From Leclercia adecarboxylata (lineage in GTDB: Bacteria > Pseudomonadota > Gammaproteobacteria > Enterobacterales > Enterobacteriaceae), in assembly GCF_006171285.1 (NCBI RefSeq), contig NZ_CP040889.1, positions 434,001 to 498,000 of the forward strand: a stretch of 64,000 nucleotides of DNA, given 5' to 3'. The notes beneath the pieces are model-generated. The model did no database searches. It was not told the DNA's origin and was given only the letters and a program-made list of their open reading frames with translations. Both the position numbers and the translations under genes were made by a program. Positions 40,024 to 50,221 of the stretch are shown here, piece by piece. Position 1 is the first letter of the stretch, and every line of letters starts with the position of its first letter.

Positions 40024-40985
40024 AGCAGCGGCTCCAGCGCCTCGCGGCCCAGACATGGCAAGGCATTGCCCGGCCAGGTGCGCAGCAGCTGCGCCTGCAT
40101 CAGGTTCAGGGTGTCCAGGCCAGGAAGGGTATCCGGCGTGTACTGCGCGGCAATGCGCGCCAGCTGGGACAGACCGAGGCTCGACTCAATGGACGAGCTG
40201 ATCACCGCCGTCATCCCCAGGGCATGCGCCGCTTTTACCTGCTCGTGCACCTTCGCGAGGCTGCCGGTGAGCGTGGGCTTGATCACCACTGCCCTGACGC
40301 CCGGCTCGGCCGCGAATTCAAAATCGTCCTCGCGCAGGCTTTCATCCCAGGCGATGGCGATCCCGGTCTCACGGGCAAATGCCAGCGAGTCCGCGCGGGT
40401 TTTGCAGGGCTCTTCCAGAAAGGCAATCCGATCCCGGTACGCAGGGTTAACGTACTTCGCAAACTGCTGCGCCTTCAGCGGGGTCCAGGCCCGGTTAGCA
40501 TCAAGGCGCAGGCGCAGATCCGGGATGGCCTCCAGCAGCAGGTTCGCCACCATGCCGTCACGCACCGCTTCATACAGGCCGACCTTGATCTTCGCTACTT
40601 TCTCGCCCGGCATCGCGGCGAGAACAGCAAACAGCTCATCGGGATCGCCGGTACAGAGCGGTGCCGCGCGGTAGTTGGCCGCATCAGGTAAAAGGCCAGC
40701 CAGCTCGGCCAGCGCACAGCTGATGCCAAAATCCACCGACGCCACGCCCGGCAGCCGCGGCTCTTCGCCGTCACGCCAGGCTATGCACCAGGCCCGCAGG
40801 GCAGCTTCTGCGTCTTCCAGCGACTCACGGCTGAAGCCCGGTAGGGGGGAGATCTCTCCCCACCCTTCCCGTCCGTCGTGCTGCAGATAAACGAACAGAC
40901 CGTCGCGGGTTTTTAACCGCCGCTCGCGCAGTACCACACCCGCGTCCATCGGTATCTGCCAGCGGTAGATCTGCACGCTACGCAT
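40020..40985 (-). CDS. menC: o-Succinylbenzoate synthase MenC
   Basis: 321 residues (E. coli 320). It belongs to the enolase superfamily and dehydrates SHCHC to o-succinylbenzoate. Visible motifs include [25 protein letters not shown] (catalytic Lys), [12 protein letters not shown] (metal Asp), AFLEEPCKT (metal Glu), [11 protein letters not shown] (metal Asp) and [11 protein letters not shown] (second catalytic Lys). The ATG shares a base with the menB stop (TAATG), and the stop overlaps menE by four bases. Confidence 0.96.
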   Translation of the reverse strand: MRSVQIYRWQIPMDAGVVLRERRLKTRDGLFVYLQHDGREGWGEISPLPGFSRESLEDAEAALRAWCIAWRDGEEPRLPGVASVDFGISCALAELAGLLPDAANYRAAPLCTGDPDELFAVLAAMPGEKVAKIKVGLYEAVRDGMVANLLLEAIPDLRLRLDANRAWTPLKAQQFAKYVNPAYRDRIAFLEEPCKTRADSLAFARETGIAIAWDESLREDDFEFAAEPGVRAVVIKPTLTGSLAKVHEQVKAAHALGMTAVISSSIESSLGLSQLARIAAQYTPDTLPGLDTLNLMQAQLLRTWPGNALPCLGREALEPLL

Positions 40986-41842
40986 TACGGATTCCGTTTG
41001 TATTTGCTGAAGTCCGGCTGGCGCTTCTCGTTGAAGGCGTTACGTCCTTCCTGGCCCTCTTCGGTCATGTAGAACAGCATGGTGGCATTGCCCGCCAGCT
41101 CCTGCAGCCCGGCCTGACCGTCGCAGTCGGCGTTCAGGGCCGCCTTCAGGCAGCGCAGCGCCATCGGGCTGTTTTGCAGCATTTCACGACACCAGCGCAC
41201 GGTCTCTTTTTCGAGGTCGGCAATGGGTACCACGGTGTTCACCAGGCCCATATCCAGCGCTTCCTGGGCGTTGTACTGGCGACACAGGAACCAGATTTCA
41301 CGCGCTTTTTTCTGACCGACGATGCGGGCCATGTAAGACGCGCCCCAGCCGCCGTCGAAGGAGCCGACTTTCGGGCCGGTCTGGCCGAAAATGGCGTTCT
41401 CGGCGGCAATCGTCAGGTCGCACATCATATGCAGGACGTGACCACCGCCAATGGAGTAACCCGCCACCATCGCGACAACCGGTTTCGGGCAGGTGCGGAT
41501 CTGGCGCTGGAAGTCGAGCACGTTTAGGTGGTGCGTGCCCGCATCGTCCTGGTATCCGCCGTAGTCGCCGCGCACTTTCTGATCGCCACCGGAGCAGAAC
41601 GCCTTCTCACCTTCCCCGGTCAGGACGATCGCGCCGATGTTGTCGTCATAACGGGCATCCGCCAGGGCCTGGATCATCTCTTTGACGGTTAACGGGCGAA
41701 ACGCGTTGCGCACTTCCGGACGGTTGATGGTGATTTTAGCGATGCCGTCCGCCGATTTGTGGTAGCGAATGTCGGTATAGCCTTCGGAGCAGTCCTGCCA
41801 TTCCACCGGTGCGTAGAGCATGTTTTCATCAGGGTAGATCAT
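40985..41842 (-). CDS. menB: 1,4-Dihydroxy-2-naphthoyl-CoA synthase MenB
   Basis: 285 residues, the E. coli length and nearly identical. It is a crotonase-fold enzyme that closes the naphthoquinone ring from o-succinylbenzoyl-CoA. Features are the oxyanion-hole segments [15 protein letters not shown] and [17 protein letters not shown], the bicarbonate-site glycine segment [15 protein letters not shown], and the C-terminal [16 protein letters not shown]. It overlaps menH by ATGA and menC by one base. Confidence 0.98.
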   Translation of the reverse strand: MIYPDENMLYAPVEWQDCSEGYTDIRYHKSADGIAKITINRPEVRNAFRPLTVKEMIQALADARYDDNIGAIVLTGEGEKAFCSGGDQKVRGDYGGYQDDAGTHHLNVLDFQRQIRTCPKPVVAMVAGYSIGGGHVLHMMCDLTIAAENAIFGQTGPKVGSFDGGWGASYMARIVGQKKAREIWFLCRQYNAQEALDMGLVNTVVPIADLEKETVRWCREMLQNSPMALRCLKAALNADCDGQAGLQELAGNATMLFYMTEEGQEGRNAFNEKRQPDFSKYKRNP

Positions 41843-42615
41843 AGAGTGTCCTTTGTTGAAAGACGGAGTATCTGGGCCAGACGCTCAGCCACCGCAACGG
41901 GGTTTTCCCGATGGGCGTTATGTCCGGCGTGAGGAATTTCATGGCGGATCGCAGAAAGTTGCCGGGCAATATCCCGAAACTTGTGGTCCTGCTCGCCATA
42001 GAGATAGAAAAAAGGGACGGCGCTCTCAGCGAGCGCCGCCCGTAAATCGGGTTGTTCTGCCAGGGACGTGGCCTGCAGCATCGCGGCCAGGGTCGTCCCG
42101 TTATTCTGGCTACGCAGAGCGACCAGCTGCTCCCGCTGCGCCGGGGTGAGCGAGGCAAAGACCGGCTGTTGATACCAGTCGGCAAACACCGCTTCCAGGG
42201 GCTCCTGGCGAAAACGCGCCGCCCAGTGGGCATCGGAGGCGCGGCGGCTGGCGCGTGCATGTTCATCACTCAAACCGGGATGCGCCCCCTCGACGATCAG
42301 CCCCTGCAGCCCGTCGGGCCGCTGGCAGGCGTGATACAGTGCAATGCGGCCGCCGAGGGAGTACCCCACCAGCCAGTAGTTGAGTATGTTGTAACTAATA
42401 AGGGTGCGTTCCAGCAGGCGACTGACGTCATCGAAATCGCTCACCGCAATGGACGCCGACTCGCCGTGCCCCGGCAGATCGAGATACAGCCGGGGATACG
42501 CATCCAGATGCTCGCCCGGCAGCTGCCATTCGCGGCAATCGCCGGAAAAACCGTGCAGGAACACCAGCCAGGGTTTATCCGCCTGACCTTTACGCTGCGT
42601 TCCCGCGAGGATCAC
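41839..42615 (-). CDS. menH: SHCHC synthase MenH (alpha/beta hydrolase fold)
   Basis: 258 residues from a GTG (E. coli 252). MenH removes pyruvate from SEPHCHC to give SHCHC. The nucleophile Ser lies in [13 protein letters not shown], the oxyanion region in [14 protein letters not shown], the Asp in LYGEQDHKF and the His in [10 protein letters not shown]. The open frame reaches 32 codons further into menD, but the GTG at 42615 overlaps the menD stop (GTGA) and gives the expected N-terminus. No ATG fits. The start choice is therefore by context. Confidence 0.92.
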   Translation of the reverse strand: MILAGTQRKGQADKPWLVFLHGFSGDCREWQLPGEHLDAYPRLYLDLPGHGESASIAVSDFDDVSRLLERTLISYNILNYWLVGYSLGGRIALYHACQRPDGLQGLIVEGAHPGLSDEHARASRRASDAHWAARFRQEPLEAVFADWYQQPVFASLTPAQREQLVALRSQNNGTTLAAMLQATSLAEQPDLRAALAESAVPFFYLYGEQDHKFRDIARQLSAIRHEIPHAGHNAHRENPVAVAERLAQILRLSTKDTL

Positions 42616-44282
42616 AGGTGGCTGACCTGCGCCAGCAGGTTTTGCAGCATCTGCGCCCCGTCGCTGTCGTTCACCACCACTTCGATAAGCGTGGCGCCGG
42701 GTTTGCTCCACGCCGTGTTGAGCGCGCTCTCCAGTTCATCCCAGCTCTCAGGGCGCTGATACCTAAGGCTGAACATCGCCGCGGCATGTTCAAACTGCAC
42801 GTTTTGCGGCATCAGATAAAAGCGTTCCCGTTCGCTCTGCGGGGTCGGCAGCAGGGAGAAAATCTGCCCGCCGTTGTTGTTGATCACCATCAGCACAAAG
42901 GGCGCAGAGGCCTGACGGAGCAGCGCCAGCGCATTCAGATCGTAGAGCGCCGACAGATCGCCGACAATGGCCAGCGTCGAACGGGCACTGGCGCGCTGAA
43001 CCCCGGCGGCAGTGGAGATCAGCCCGTCAATGCCGCTGGCCCCCCGGTTACTGAACACCGGATAGCCCGCCGGCAGGCGGGAGAAGGCGTCAATCAGGCG
43101 CACCACCAGGCTGTTGCCCACAAACAGTTGTCCCTGTTCGGGCAGATAGCGATGGATGCGGTGCGCCAGCTGCGCCTCGCCGAATGCGTCGCTCTGTTGC
43201 GCCGTCAGCGCCCAGGCCTGGCGGGAGAGTTCGGGGATTTCGCTTGCCCAGGGGGCGCGTTTTTCCGCCGGATGCCGTTCCAGCCAGTCGGCCACGCCGG
43301 AGACCAGCCGACGCCCGCGATGATGCGCGGGATCGAGCCGCCCTTCGTGCGGATCCACCAGCCAGTACTCTTCCGGCGTGCAGGTAGCCTGCCACTGTAA
43401 AAGGCGTTTTCCCGTCAGGCTGCTGCCAAGCTGCACCACAATCTGCGCCTGCTCCAGCTCGGTGACGGCCCTGGCGTTGCCGAGCCAGAGATCGGCGCAC
43501 GGCAGCGGCTGTCCGGTCTGGGAGAGCACGTCGCCAATCAGCGGCCAGCCCAGCCGTTGCGCCCACTGGGCCACCTGTTTGCCCTCTTCGGCACTCATCC
43601 TGCCCGCGAGCACCACGCCGCGCTTCTGCCGCCAGAAGAACCAGTCGCGCTGGATGGGGCTTGAAAGCTCCGCCGGTGCGCGCAGCCAGGGTTTATCGCT
43701 CTGCCACCAGTCGCCCAGCGCCTGCTGCCAGTCAAGATCGGTATCATCCATTTCGCCATACAGCGGCTCGGCAAACGGACAGTTAATGTGCAGCGCACCC
43801 GCACGCAGCGCGCCCAGGGCGTTATCCACCGTCGAGACCAGCCAGCGGGCGGGAATATCCCGGGTCGGGCGCGGCAGCGACAGGGTCTGAGAGGGATGGG
43901 AAGCAAAAATACCCTGCTGGCGAATGGCCTGGTTTGCGCCGCAGTCAATTAACTCCGGGGGGCGATCGGCGGTGAGCAGGACCAGTTTTTCACCGGTCAG
44001 ACCGGCTTCAATCAGCGCGGGATAGAGATTCGCCACGGCCGTACCGGAGGTGACAATGACGGCCACCGGCGCGTCGCTGGCTTTTGCCAGCCCCAGCGCC
44101 AGATGTCCGAGGCCGCGCTCATCAAAATGGGTGTGATGAATAAAGGCACGGTTTTCAGCAGCGGCCAGGGTCAGCGGCGTCGAGCGCGAACCTGGCGCGA
44201 TGCAAACGTGCCTGACCCCATGGCGGGTCAGGGCTTCAAGGATCACCGCCGCCCAGCGTCGGTTAAATGAACTCACTGACAT
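42612..44282 (-). CDS. menD: SEPHCHC synthase MenD
   Basis: 556 residues, the E. coli length. MenD is a thiamine-diphosphate enzyme joining 2-oxoglutarate to isochorismate, the first committed step of menaquinone synthesis. The N-terminal Pyr domain has [19 protein letters not shown] and the activating Glu in [15 protein letters not shown]. The C-terminal domain has the ThDP/Mg motif [15 protein letters not shown] through [11 protein letters not shown] longer frame is open, but ATG 44282 gives [15 protein letters not shown], the family start. It begins 88 bases after menF, the one real gap in the operon, and overlaps menH. Confidence 0.97.
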   Translation of the reverse strand: MSVSSFNRRWAAVILEALTRHGVRHVCIAPGSRSTPLTLAAAENRAFIHHTHFDERGLGHLALGLAKASDAPVAVIVTSGTAVANLYPALIEAGLTGEKLVLLTADRPPELIDCGANQAIRQQGIFASHPSQTLSLPRPTRDIPARWLVSTVDNALGALRAGALHINCPFAEPLYGEMDDTDLDWQQALGDWWQSDKPWLRAPAELSSPIQRDWFFWRQKRGVVLAGRMSAEEGKQVAQWAQRLGWPLIGDVLSQTGQPLPCADLWLGNARAVTELEQAQIVVQLGSSLTGKRLLQWQATCTPEEYWLVDPHEGRLDPAHHRGRRLVSGVADWLERHPAEKRAPWASEIPELSRQAWALTAQQSDAFGEAQLAHRIHRYLPEQGQLFVGNSLVVRLIDAFSRLPAGYPVFSNRGASGIDGLISTAAGVQRASARSTLAIVGDLSALYDLNALALLRQASAPFVLMVINNNGGQIFSLLPTPQSERERFYLMPQNVQFEHAAAMFSLRYQRPESWDELESALNTAWSKPGATLIEVVVNDSDGAQMLQNLLAQVSHL

Positions 44283-44370
44283 GGAATTGTCCGGTATCAA
44301 TATTGCGACGTAGTATAAATAATAGAGAAAGATGTAATTTTGATATGAATCGGGAATGTACGACTCAGTA

Positions 44371-45666
44371 TTAATCCTTTAGGAGCAGAGTGCGCAGTCC
44401 GGCGGCTTTATTTTCAATCTCCTGCCACTCCTGTTCAGGGTCGGAACCGCTCACGATCCCTGCCCCGGCATACAGGCGAACGGCGTTCTCCTGTACCCTG
44501 GCCGAACGCAGCGCCACGCAGAACTCGCTTTGCGCCAACGAGAGATAACCCGCAGAACCGGCATACCACTCCCGGTCGAAGGGTTCATTGCGGGCGATGA
44601 ACTCCCACGCCGCCTGGCGCGGCAGACCGGCCACTGCCGCCGTGGGTTGCAGGCGCAGCAGGCACTGCTCATCGTCCGGCTGTTGCAGCGTGGTCCAGAT
44701 GCAGCGGCGTAAATGCTGAACCTTACGCAACCGCACGATTTGCGGCGGGAGCACGTCGAGCACGCCGTTATCACGCTGCAGACGCTGACAGATGTCCTCC
44801 ACCACCAGCATGTTTTCACGCTGGTTTTTATCGTCGTTCATCAGCCAGTTCCCCAGGCGGGCGGCCCTGGCATCGTCAGGATGGCTGGCAACGGTCCCGG
44901 CCAGCGCCTCGGTGCGCAGCAGCATGGCGCGCCGCCGCCACAGCCGTTCCGGTGAGGATCCGAGAAACGCCTGGCTGGCATCGCTGCGCATCAGGAAGTG
45001 GTAGCACTGGAAGTTGACCTGGCGGCTGGCCGCCATCAGCGCGGCAGGGTTTACCGGCTGGTTAAACTGCAGATCCGTGGCCCGGGCCAGCACCACTTTA
45101 TCGAACTCCCCCCGGGCGATGGCGTCTGTCGCCCGGGTGATTAACTGCAGCCAGCCTGCTTTGTCAGGCTGATGGGTTTCGCTCACCACCGTCTGCGTCA
45201 CCGGGGCAACCGGCTGGCTCTCCGCCAGGGAACGTACAAACTCCCGCGCGCGGATGGCCTCGGTTTTTAACGAAGTGTCGCTCCAGAGCACCAGGCGCAA
45301 CGTGGCGGTTCCGCCGAAGCGCTGCCACAGCAGACGCGGCAGGAACAGGCTGCCCTGGGCTGGATCGAACGCGTTAACGCCAACCACCCGAAGATCGGGC
45401 GCGTGCGGATACAAGTGCAAAAATTGACGGGCAGCGGATAACGAGGGGAAATGCTTTATCGCCCCCAGCGCGGCGTACTCTTCATCGCCATTGCGCTGCT
45501 GCCAGTAGAACTGCGGGTAGAGTTGCTGGGCATTCAGCCAGCCGAGCGGGTCGAACGCATCATTCAGGGGAAAGGAGACATCGAGACAATGCAGGCCAGG
45601 CGCCTCGGGAAAATCAGCAGCTAACTGATGGCAAAGACCTTCCAGCGCGGTGGAAATCGAGTGCAC
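44371..45666 (-). CDS. menF: Isochorismate synthase MenF
   Basis: 431 residues, as in E. coli. MenF converts chorismate to isochorismate for menaquinone. The chorismate-binding domain shows [13 protein letters not shown] (catalytic Lys), [44 protein letters not shown] and [11 protein letters not shown]. It starts with GTG at 45666, as E. coli menF does, with GGGAG upstream. A TATAAT (45696-45701, minus strand) 30 bases before the start is a plausible -10. It is first in menFDHBCE. Confidence 0.96.
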   Translation of the reverse strand: MHSISTALEGLCHQLAADFPEAPGLHCLDVSFPLNDAFDPLGWLNAQQLYPQFYWQQRNGDEEYAALGAIKHFPSLSAARQFLHLYPHAPDLRVVGVNAFDPAQGSLFLPRLLWQRFGGTATLRLVLWSDTSLKTEAIRAREFVRSLAESQPVAPVTQTVVSETHQPDKAGWLQLITRATDAIARGEFDKVVLARATDLQFNQPVNPAALMAASRQVNFQCYHFLMRSDASQAFLGSSPERLWRRRAMLLRTEALAGTVASHPDDARAARLGNWLMNDDKNQRENMLVVEDICQRLQRDNGVLDVLPPQIVRLRKVQHLRRCIWTTLQQPDDEQCLLRLQPTAAVAGLPRQAAWEFIARNEPFDREWYAGSAGYLSLAQSEFCVALRSARVQENAVRLYAGAGIVSGSDPEQEWQEIENKAAGLRTLLLKD

Positions 45667-45695
45667 GCGAACTTCTCCCAGCTCAAAAACCTCAC

Positions 45696-45731
45696 ATTAT
45701 AAGGGGTACTTATCAGAAAAAGCAGTACCCC
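45696..45731 (-). promoter_or_regulatory. menF -10 element and adjoining hairpin after elaB
   Basis: GGGGTACT (45703-45710) pairs with AGTACCCC (45724-45731), an 8-bp stem with a 13-base loop that includes GCTTTTTCTGA on the minus strand. Next to it, TATAAT on the minus strand (45696-45701) lies 30 bp before the menF start. The hairpin may end elaB transcription or affect menF; no good -35 was found. Confidence 0.45.
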
Positions 45732-45765
45732 CGATTTGGCAGGGAGAAGCCTTCGTGCTGTGTTG

Positions 45766-46071
45766 TTAACGGCGGGCGAGCAGAATACCCAACACCAGAC
45801 CAGCGGCGGCGCCTACGCCAATCCCCTGCCATGGTTTTTCACGGACATAATCATCCGCACGGTAGACCGCTTTTTTGGCCCTGTAATAGTATTGATCGGA
45901 CGCATGGCCAACGCGCGTTTTCACATCATGCAGAGCCTGCTCAGCACGCGCTTTAAGCTCAACGTATTTCTGATCGGCCGGATCGCCGGAAGAGCGTAAG
46001 ACCTCTTCCAGGGTTTCACTCAGCAGGGTCAGATCGTCATCAACATGGTTATCCGATGATTGAAAAGACAT
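45766..46071 (-). CDS. elaB: Tail-anchored inner-membrane protein ElaB
   Basis: 101 residues, the E. coli length. It belongs to the YqjD/ElaB/YgaM family (DUF883), C-tail-anchored proteins that bind ribosomes in stationary phase and aid stress survival. The N-terminal part is helical and charged (DDDLTLLSETLEEVLRSSG, YVELKARAEQALHDVKTR). The tail VGAAAGLVLGILLARR is one membrane helix with a basic end. The ATG at 46071, with GGAGAACACT before it, gives the family length; a start four codons upstream is also open. RpoS control is known in E. coli and was not seen here. Confidence 0.93.
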   Translation of the reverse strand: MSFQSSDNHVDDDLTLLSETLEEVLRSSGDPADQKYVELKARAEQALHDVKTRVGHASDQYYYRAKKAVYRADDYVREKPWQGIGVGAAAGLVLGILLARR

Positions 46072-46133
46072 AGTGTTCTCCATGTGGTTGCATCAGTTCG
46101 ATAACTATAGACAATGCCTGCCAATTCCGCCTG

Positions 46134-46595
46134 TTACGCTTGTTGTTCCTCTTTCGCCATCCCGACATGCGGTATGCCGTCTTCATCGTAAATTTCGGTC
46201 ACCGGGATAAAACCAAAATGGCTGTAAAACGCCTGCAGATGGGCCTGTGCCCCCAGGTATAAGGCCTTGTTCGGCCAGTGGTTTTGACAGGAGCGAAGCG
46301 TTTGCTCCATCAGGGCGTAGCCGAGCTTTTCGCCCCGCGCCAGGGGGCTGATAATGACGCGGCCAATCACAACCGGGGAAAAATCATCGTCGCTTTTCAG
46401 AATCCTCGCATACGCCACCAGCTGGTTATCTCTCCAGCCGAGGATGTGGCGGTTCTCTCCCACCAGGTCGTCGCCGTCAATGTCCTGATAAGGGCAGGTT
46501 TGTTCTACCACAAACACCTCGCAGCGCAGTTGAAGTAAGGCGTAAAGCGCAGGAACGGTCAGCTCGCTATGGTGCAGATCTTGCCACTGGATCAT
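46134..46595 (-). CDS. elaA: GNAT-family acetyltransferase ElaA
   Basis: 153 residues, as in E. coli. The GNAT fold shows VVIGRVIISPLARGEKLGYA, with the acetyl-CoA pyrophosphate loop RGEKLG, then LYLGAQAHLQAFYSHFGFIP. IQWQDLHHSELTVPALYALL is the family N-terminus. The acceptor substrate is unknown to me. It lies between elaB and divergent rbn, 73 bp from the rbn start. Confidence 0.93.
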   Translation of the reverse strand: MIQWQDLHHSELTVPALYALLQLRCEVFVVEQTCPYQDIDGDDLVGENRHILGWRDNQLVAYARILKSDDDFSPVVIGRVIISPLARGEKLGYALMEQTLRSCQNHWPNKALYLGAQAHLQAFYSHFGFIPVTEIYDEDGIPHVGMAKEEQQA

Positions 46596-46668
46596 TGAGG
46601 TCTCCTTATCGTATAGGTAGCCGTTATACTAATGACTTTTCGTCCCCGGCGCAGAGGCTTAGTGCATT

Positions 46669-47586
46669 ATGGAGCTGCTTTTTTTAGGAACATCCGCTGG
46701 CGTGCCGACCCGTACGCGCAACGTCACATCCCTGGTGCTGGATCTACAGCACCCCACCCGCAGCGAACTGTGGATGTTTGACTGCGGCGAAGGCACGCAG
46801 CATCAGTTGCTGCGCACCGCCACCCATCCCGGCAAGCTGAATAAAATCTTCATTACCCACCTGCACGGCGACCACCTTTTTGGCCTGCCGGGGCTGCTGT
46901 GTAGCCGCTCAATGGCGGGCAATATTCACCCGCTGACCATTTTCGGCCCGCCCGGTATCCGGGAGTTTGTCGAAACCAGCCTGCGGATCAGCGGCTCGTG
47001 GACTGACTATCCCCTCGAGATTATTGAGATCAAACCGGGAGTGGTGTTCAGTGATGATGCCTATACCGTGACCGCCGCGGCGCTCAATCACCCCGTAGAG
47101 TGTTACGGCTTTCGCATTGAGGAGTGCGATAAACCCGGCGCGCTGGATGGTGCGGCGCTCGTTGCGGCTGGCGTGCCTTTCGGCCCGCTGTTCCAGCAGC
47201 TGAAACGCGGTGAAAGCGTGACCCTGGAAGATGGCCGGACGATCAACGGCGCCGACTATCTCTCCCCGCCCCGCCCCGGTAAAAAGCTGGCTATATTCGG
47301 GGATACCGCTCCCTGCGAGAACGCCCTTGCGCTGGCAAGCGGGGTTGATCTGCTGGTGCATGAGGCCACCCTTGAGAGTGCGATGGAGGAGAAGGCCAAC
47401 AGCCGCGGCCACAGCTCGACGCGTCAGGCGGCCATGCTTGCCCGGGATGCGCAGGTCAAAAAACTGATCGTCACCCACGTCAGCTCCCGCTATGACGCCG
47501 AAGGCTGCGCCATGCTGCTGGCCGAGTGCCGCACCGTGTTTGCCGACACCCGGCTCGCAGAAGATTTTGCTACAGTGCGCGTTTAA
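46669..47586 (+). CDS. rbn: Ribonuclease BN / RNase Z
   Basis: 305 residues, the E. coli ElaC length. It is a metallo-beta-lactamase-fold nuclease, with two zinc ions, that trims tRNA 3' ends. The zinc motif HxHxDH is in [15 protein letters not shown]. Other ligands are the His in [16 protein letters not shown], the Asp in [11 protein letters not shown], and [23 protein letters not shown] is near the end. The first residues [18 protein letters not shown] are the conserved start of the family. It is transcribed towards cheV. Confidence 0.96.
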   Translation: MELLFLGTSAGVPTRTRNVTSLVLDLQHPTRSELWMFDCGEGTQHQLLRTATHPGKLNKIFITHLHGDHLFGLPGLLCSRSMAGNIHPLTIFGPPGIREFVETSLRISGSWTDYPLEIIEIKPGVVFSDDAYTVTAAALNHPVECYGFRIEECDKPGALDGAALVAAGVPFGPLFQQLKRGESVTLEDGRTINGADYLSPPRPGKKLAIFGDTAPCENALALASGVDLLVHEATLESAMEEKANSRGHSSTRQAAMLARDAQVKKLIVTHVSSRYDAEGCAMLLAECRTVFADTRLAEDFATVRV

Positions 47587-47608
47587 TGCTCTGGTTTTCC
47601 CCGAAACT

Positions 47609-47616
47609 GCCGATAA
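47609..47616 (+). promoter_or_regulatory. Flagellar sigma-28 (FliA) type -10 element before cheV
   Basis: GCCGATAA is a perfect match to the sigma-28 -10 consensus, 36 bases before the cheV ATG. At the expected -35 spacing the bases CTCTGGTT match TAAAGTTT poorly. The promoter is therefore a candidate only. Confidence 0.5.
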
Positions 47617-47652
47617 CCAAACCAGGCAGGTATTTTTCACTTAGGGGCAAAC

Positions 47653-48657
47653 ATGGATAACTTCCAGAAAGACATTGATGACAGGGCAAATCTTACCCTG
47701 TCGAACCGTTTTGAGCTGCTGCTGTTTCGTCTGGGCACCTCGTTGAATGAAAACAAATCTGAGCTGTTCGGCATCAACGTCTTTAAGCTTCGCGAGATTG
47801 TGCCCATGCCAGCATTCACCAAACCGGCGGGGATGAAGTCGCCGCTGATGGGTATGGTCAACATTCGCGATCAGGTGATCCCGGTCATCGATCTGGCCGC
47901 GGTGGCAGGCTGCAAGCCCACCACCGGCCTTAACATTCTGCTGATCACCGAGTACGCCCGTAGCGTCCAGGCCTTTGCCGTGGAGTCGGTTGAGAACATC
48001 ATGCGACTGGACTGGAAGCAGGTGCATGCGGCGGAAACCGCCGTCAGCGGACGCTATATCACCAGTATTGCCTGCCTGGACGAGAAGACCGATACCAACG
48101 ATCTGGCGATGGTGCTGGACGTGGAGCAGATCCTCTATGACATCACCCCGGCCAACCACGATCTGCATGCGACCGATCTGAAAACCACCAAATTCAATAT
48201 CAAGCCAGGTGCGGTGGCAATTGTGGCGGAAGACTCTAAAGTGGCGCGATCAATGCTGGAAAAAGGGCTGCAGGCGATGGAGATCCCGGCGCTGATGCAC
48301 ATTACCGGCAAAGAGGCGTGGGAGAAAATTGGCGTGCTGTCGGCGCAGGCGCAGGCGGAAGGCGTGCCGATCACCGATAAGATCGCGCTGGTGCTCACCG
48401 ATCTCGAGATGCCGGAGATGGACGGTTTTACCCTGACGCGCAAGATCAAAACCGACGCCATCCTGAAGGACATTCCGGTGGTGATCCACTCCTCGCTTTC
48501 CGGTAATGCCAACGAAGACCATATCCGCAAGGTGAAAGCTGACGGCTACGTGGCGAAGTTCGAGCTGAACGAGCTGTCGTCGGTGATTGAAGAGGTGCTG
48601 GAGCGGGCAACAAAGAAAATCGACGGGCCGTTGATTAGCCGTAAGCAGTTGGCTTAA
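47653..48657 (+). CDS. cheV: Chemotaxis coupling protein CheV (CheW-receiver fusion)
   Basis: 334 residues. The N-terminal CheW-like domain (about 15-170) has FGINVFKLREIVPMPAF, GMVNIRDQVIPVIDL and DLAMVLDVEQILYDIT. The C-terminal receiver (about 190-320) has AIVAEDSKVARSMLEKG, phosphoacceptor Asp in LVLTDLEMPEMDGFTL and switch-region VIHSSLSGNAN. CheV couples chemoreceptors to CheA and is tuned by phosphorylation. Salmonella has such a gene between rbn and nuoN; E. coli K-12 has elaD, yfbK-yfbP and no CheV at this place (family knowledge). AGGGG precedes the ATG. The gene implies the cell is motile. Confidence 0.92.
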   Translation: MDNFQKDIDDRANLTLSNRFELLLFRLGTSLNENKSELFGINVFKLREIVPMPAFTKPAGMKSPLMGMVNIRDQVIPVIDLAAVAGCKPTTGLNILLITEYARSVQAFAVESVENIMRLDWKQVHAAETAVSGRYITSIACLDEKTDTNDLAMVLDVEQILYDITPANHDLHATDLKTTKFNIKPGAVAIVAEDSKVARSMLEKGLQAMEIPALMHITGKEAWEKIGVLSAQAQAEGVPITDKIALVLTDLEMPEMDGFTLTRKIKTDAILKDIPVVIHSSLSGNANEDHIRKVKADGYVAKFELNELSSVIEEVLERATKKIDGPLISRKQLA

Positions 48658-48724
48658 GCCCGGCGGCGCTTCGCTTGCACGGGCCTACGGTCTTGTAGGC
48701 CGGGTAAGCGCAGCGCCACCCGGC
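48658..48724. repeat. REP/BIME element between cheV and nuoN
   Basis: GCCCGGCGGCGCTTCGCTTG then CACGGGC, followed by the inverse unit GTAGGCCGGGTAAGCGCAGC and GCCACCCGGC. It starts right after the cheV stop. Confidence 0.8.
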
Positions 48725-48726
48725 AA

Positions 48727-48753
48727 TAAAAAAACCCGCCGAGGCGGGTTTTT
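48727..48753. terminator. Bidirectional terminator between cheV and nuoN
   Basis: Seven A, then ACCCGCC-GA-GGCGGGT, then five T (GTTTTT follows). The 7-bp stem with A and T on either side can end both convergent transcripts. Confidence 0.92.
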
Positions 48754-48757
48754 GTTT

Positions 48758-50215
48758 TTACATCAGCGGCATCGCGTGCTGCACGATGGTGATCAGCGGC
48801 TGCGGATAGATACCGAAGATCAGTACCAGCAGCGCGGAGATCAGCACCACAATACCGCCGGCGCTGTACTGCCAGTTGCCCGGCGCATCGCGGTTGAGCT
48901 GCGAAGGCGCGCTCAGGTACAGGCTCACGGCAACGCGCAGGTAGTAGTAGAGACCAATCGCGGAGCCGATAACGACACCCGCCGTCAGCCACCACAGACC
49001 CGCCTGCACACCCACTGCCAGCACGTAGAACTTACCGATAAAGCCCAGCGTCATCGGGATACCCGCCAGAGAGAGCATCATCACCGTCATCACCGCAGAG
49101 AGGATCGGACGGTGCCAGAACAGACCACGGTAGGAGAACAGGGAATCTGCATCCGGGCCACGGTACGGGCTGGACATCAGGCTCACCACGCCGAAAGCGC
49201 CGAGGCTGCTGAACAGGTAACCGGCCAGGTAGACACCGACGGTCTCCATGGACATCTGGCCGCTCTGCAGGGCAATCAGCGCCACCATCAGATAGCCCAG
49301 ATGGGAGATGGAGGAGTAGCCCAGCAGACGCTTGATGTTGGTCTGGCTCAGCGCCATCAGGTTACCGAAGATGATGGAGACGAAGGCGATAATGCCCAGC
49401 ACCACGCGAACCGCTTCACTCTCGCCAACCGGTGCGTAGAGGAACAGACGCATCACCACGCCGAAGATAGCGATTTTGCTCGCCGTCGCCAGGAAGGTGG
49501 ATACCGGCGCCGGAGCACCCTGGTAAACGTCTGGCGTCCACAGGTGGAACGGAACCAGAGAGAGTTTAAAGCCGAGGCCCACGATCATCATGCCCAGACC
49601 CGCCAGCAGCAGCGGCTCGTGCAGCATGCCGTCGCCGAGGCTCTTGCCGAGCGCTTCGAAAGAGAGGTTACCGGACTGAGCGTAGATCAGCGCAATACCA
49701 AACAGCAGGAAGGACGAAGCAGCAGCAGACAGGATCGTATACTTGATACTCGCTTCCAGAGAGCGCTTCTGGCGGAAGGCGTAACCAATCAAGCCGAACA
49801 GCGGCAGAGAGATCAGCTCGATGCCGAGGAACAGCGCCGCCAGATGGTTGGCATTGGCCAGCAGAATACCGCCAAGGGCAGCAATCAGAACCAGCAGGTA
49901 AAACTCTTCTTTGTTGTCGTTGTAGCCTTCCAGCCACGGGTAAGCAAAGGTACAGGTCGCCAGGCTGGCTAACAGCACCAGCCCGGTGTAGAGCATAGCG
50001 AAGCCGTCAACGCGCATCAGCGGCGTGACGTCCATCGCTCCCGCCTGGCCAACAAACCAGAGGGAGACTAACGCAGCGTTCAGACCCAGAACCGCCAGCG
50101 TGGCATTCAGGAAGTGATTGCGTCGCCACGCAATGGAGAGCATCACAACCACCACCGTCAATCCGACGATCAGCAGCGGTAGCAGCGCAATCAGTTGTTG
50201 TGGAGTTATTGTCAT
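48758..50215 (-). CDS. nuoN: NADH dehydrogenase I subunit N
   Basis: 485 residues, the E. coli length, with about 14 membrane segments. It is one of three antiporter-like proton-pumping subunits of complex I (L, M, N). Conserved features are the Glu in [15 protein letters not shown], the Lys in [34 protein letters not shown] and the Lys in [12 protein letters not shown]. It is the last gene of nuoA-N, six bases after nuoM, and ends at a bidirectional terminator. Confidence 0.97.
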   Translation of the reverse strand: MTITPQQLIALLPLLIVGLTVVVVMLSIAWRRNHFLNATLAVLGLNAALVSLWFVGQAGAMDVTPLMRVDGFAMLYTGLVLLASLATCTFAYPWLEGYNDNKEEFYLLVLIAALGGILLANANHLAALFLGIELISLPLFGLIGYAFRQKRSLEASIKYTILSAAASSFLLFGIALIYAQSGNLSFEALGKSLGDGMLHEPLLLAGLGMMIVGLGFKLSLVPFHLWTPDVYQGAPAPVSTFLATASKIAIFGVVMRLFLYAPVGESEAVRVVLGIIAFVSIIFGNLMALSQTNIKRLLGYSSISHLGYLMVALIALQSGQMSMETVGVYLAGYLFSSLGAFGVVSLMSSPYRGPDADSLFSYRGLFWHRPILSAVMTVMMLSLAGIPMTLGFIGKFYVLAVGVQAGLWWLTAGVVIGSAIGLYYYLRVAVSLYLSAPSQLNRDAPGNWQYSAGGIVVLISALLVLIFGIYPQPLITIVQHAMPLM

Positions 50216-50221
50216 GGCGAT

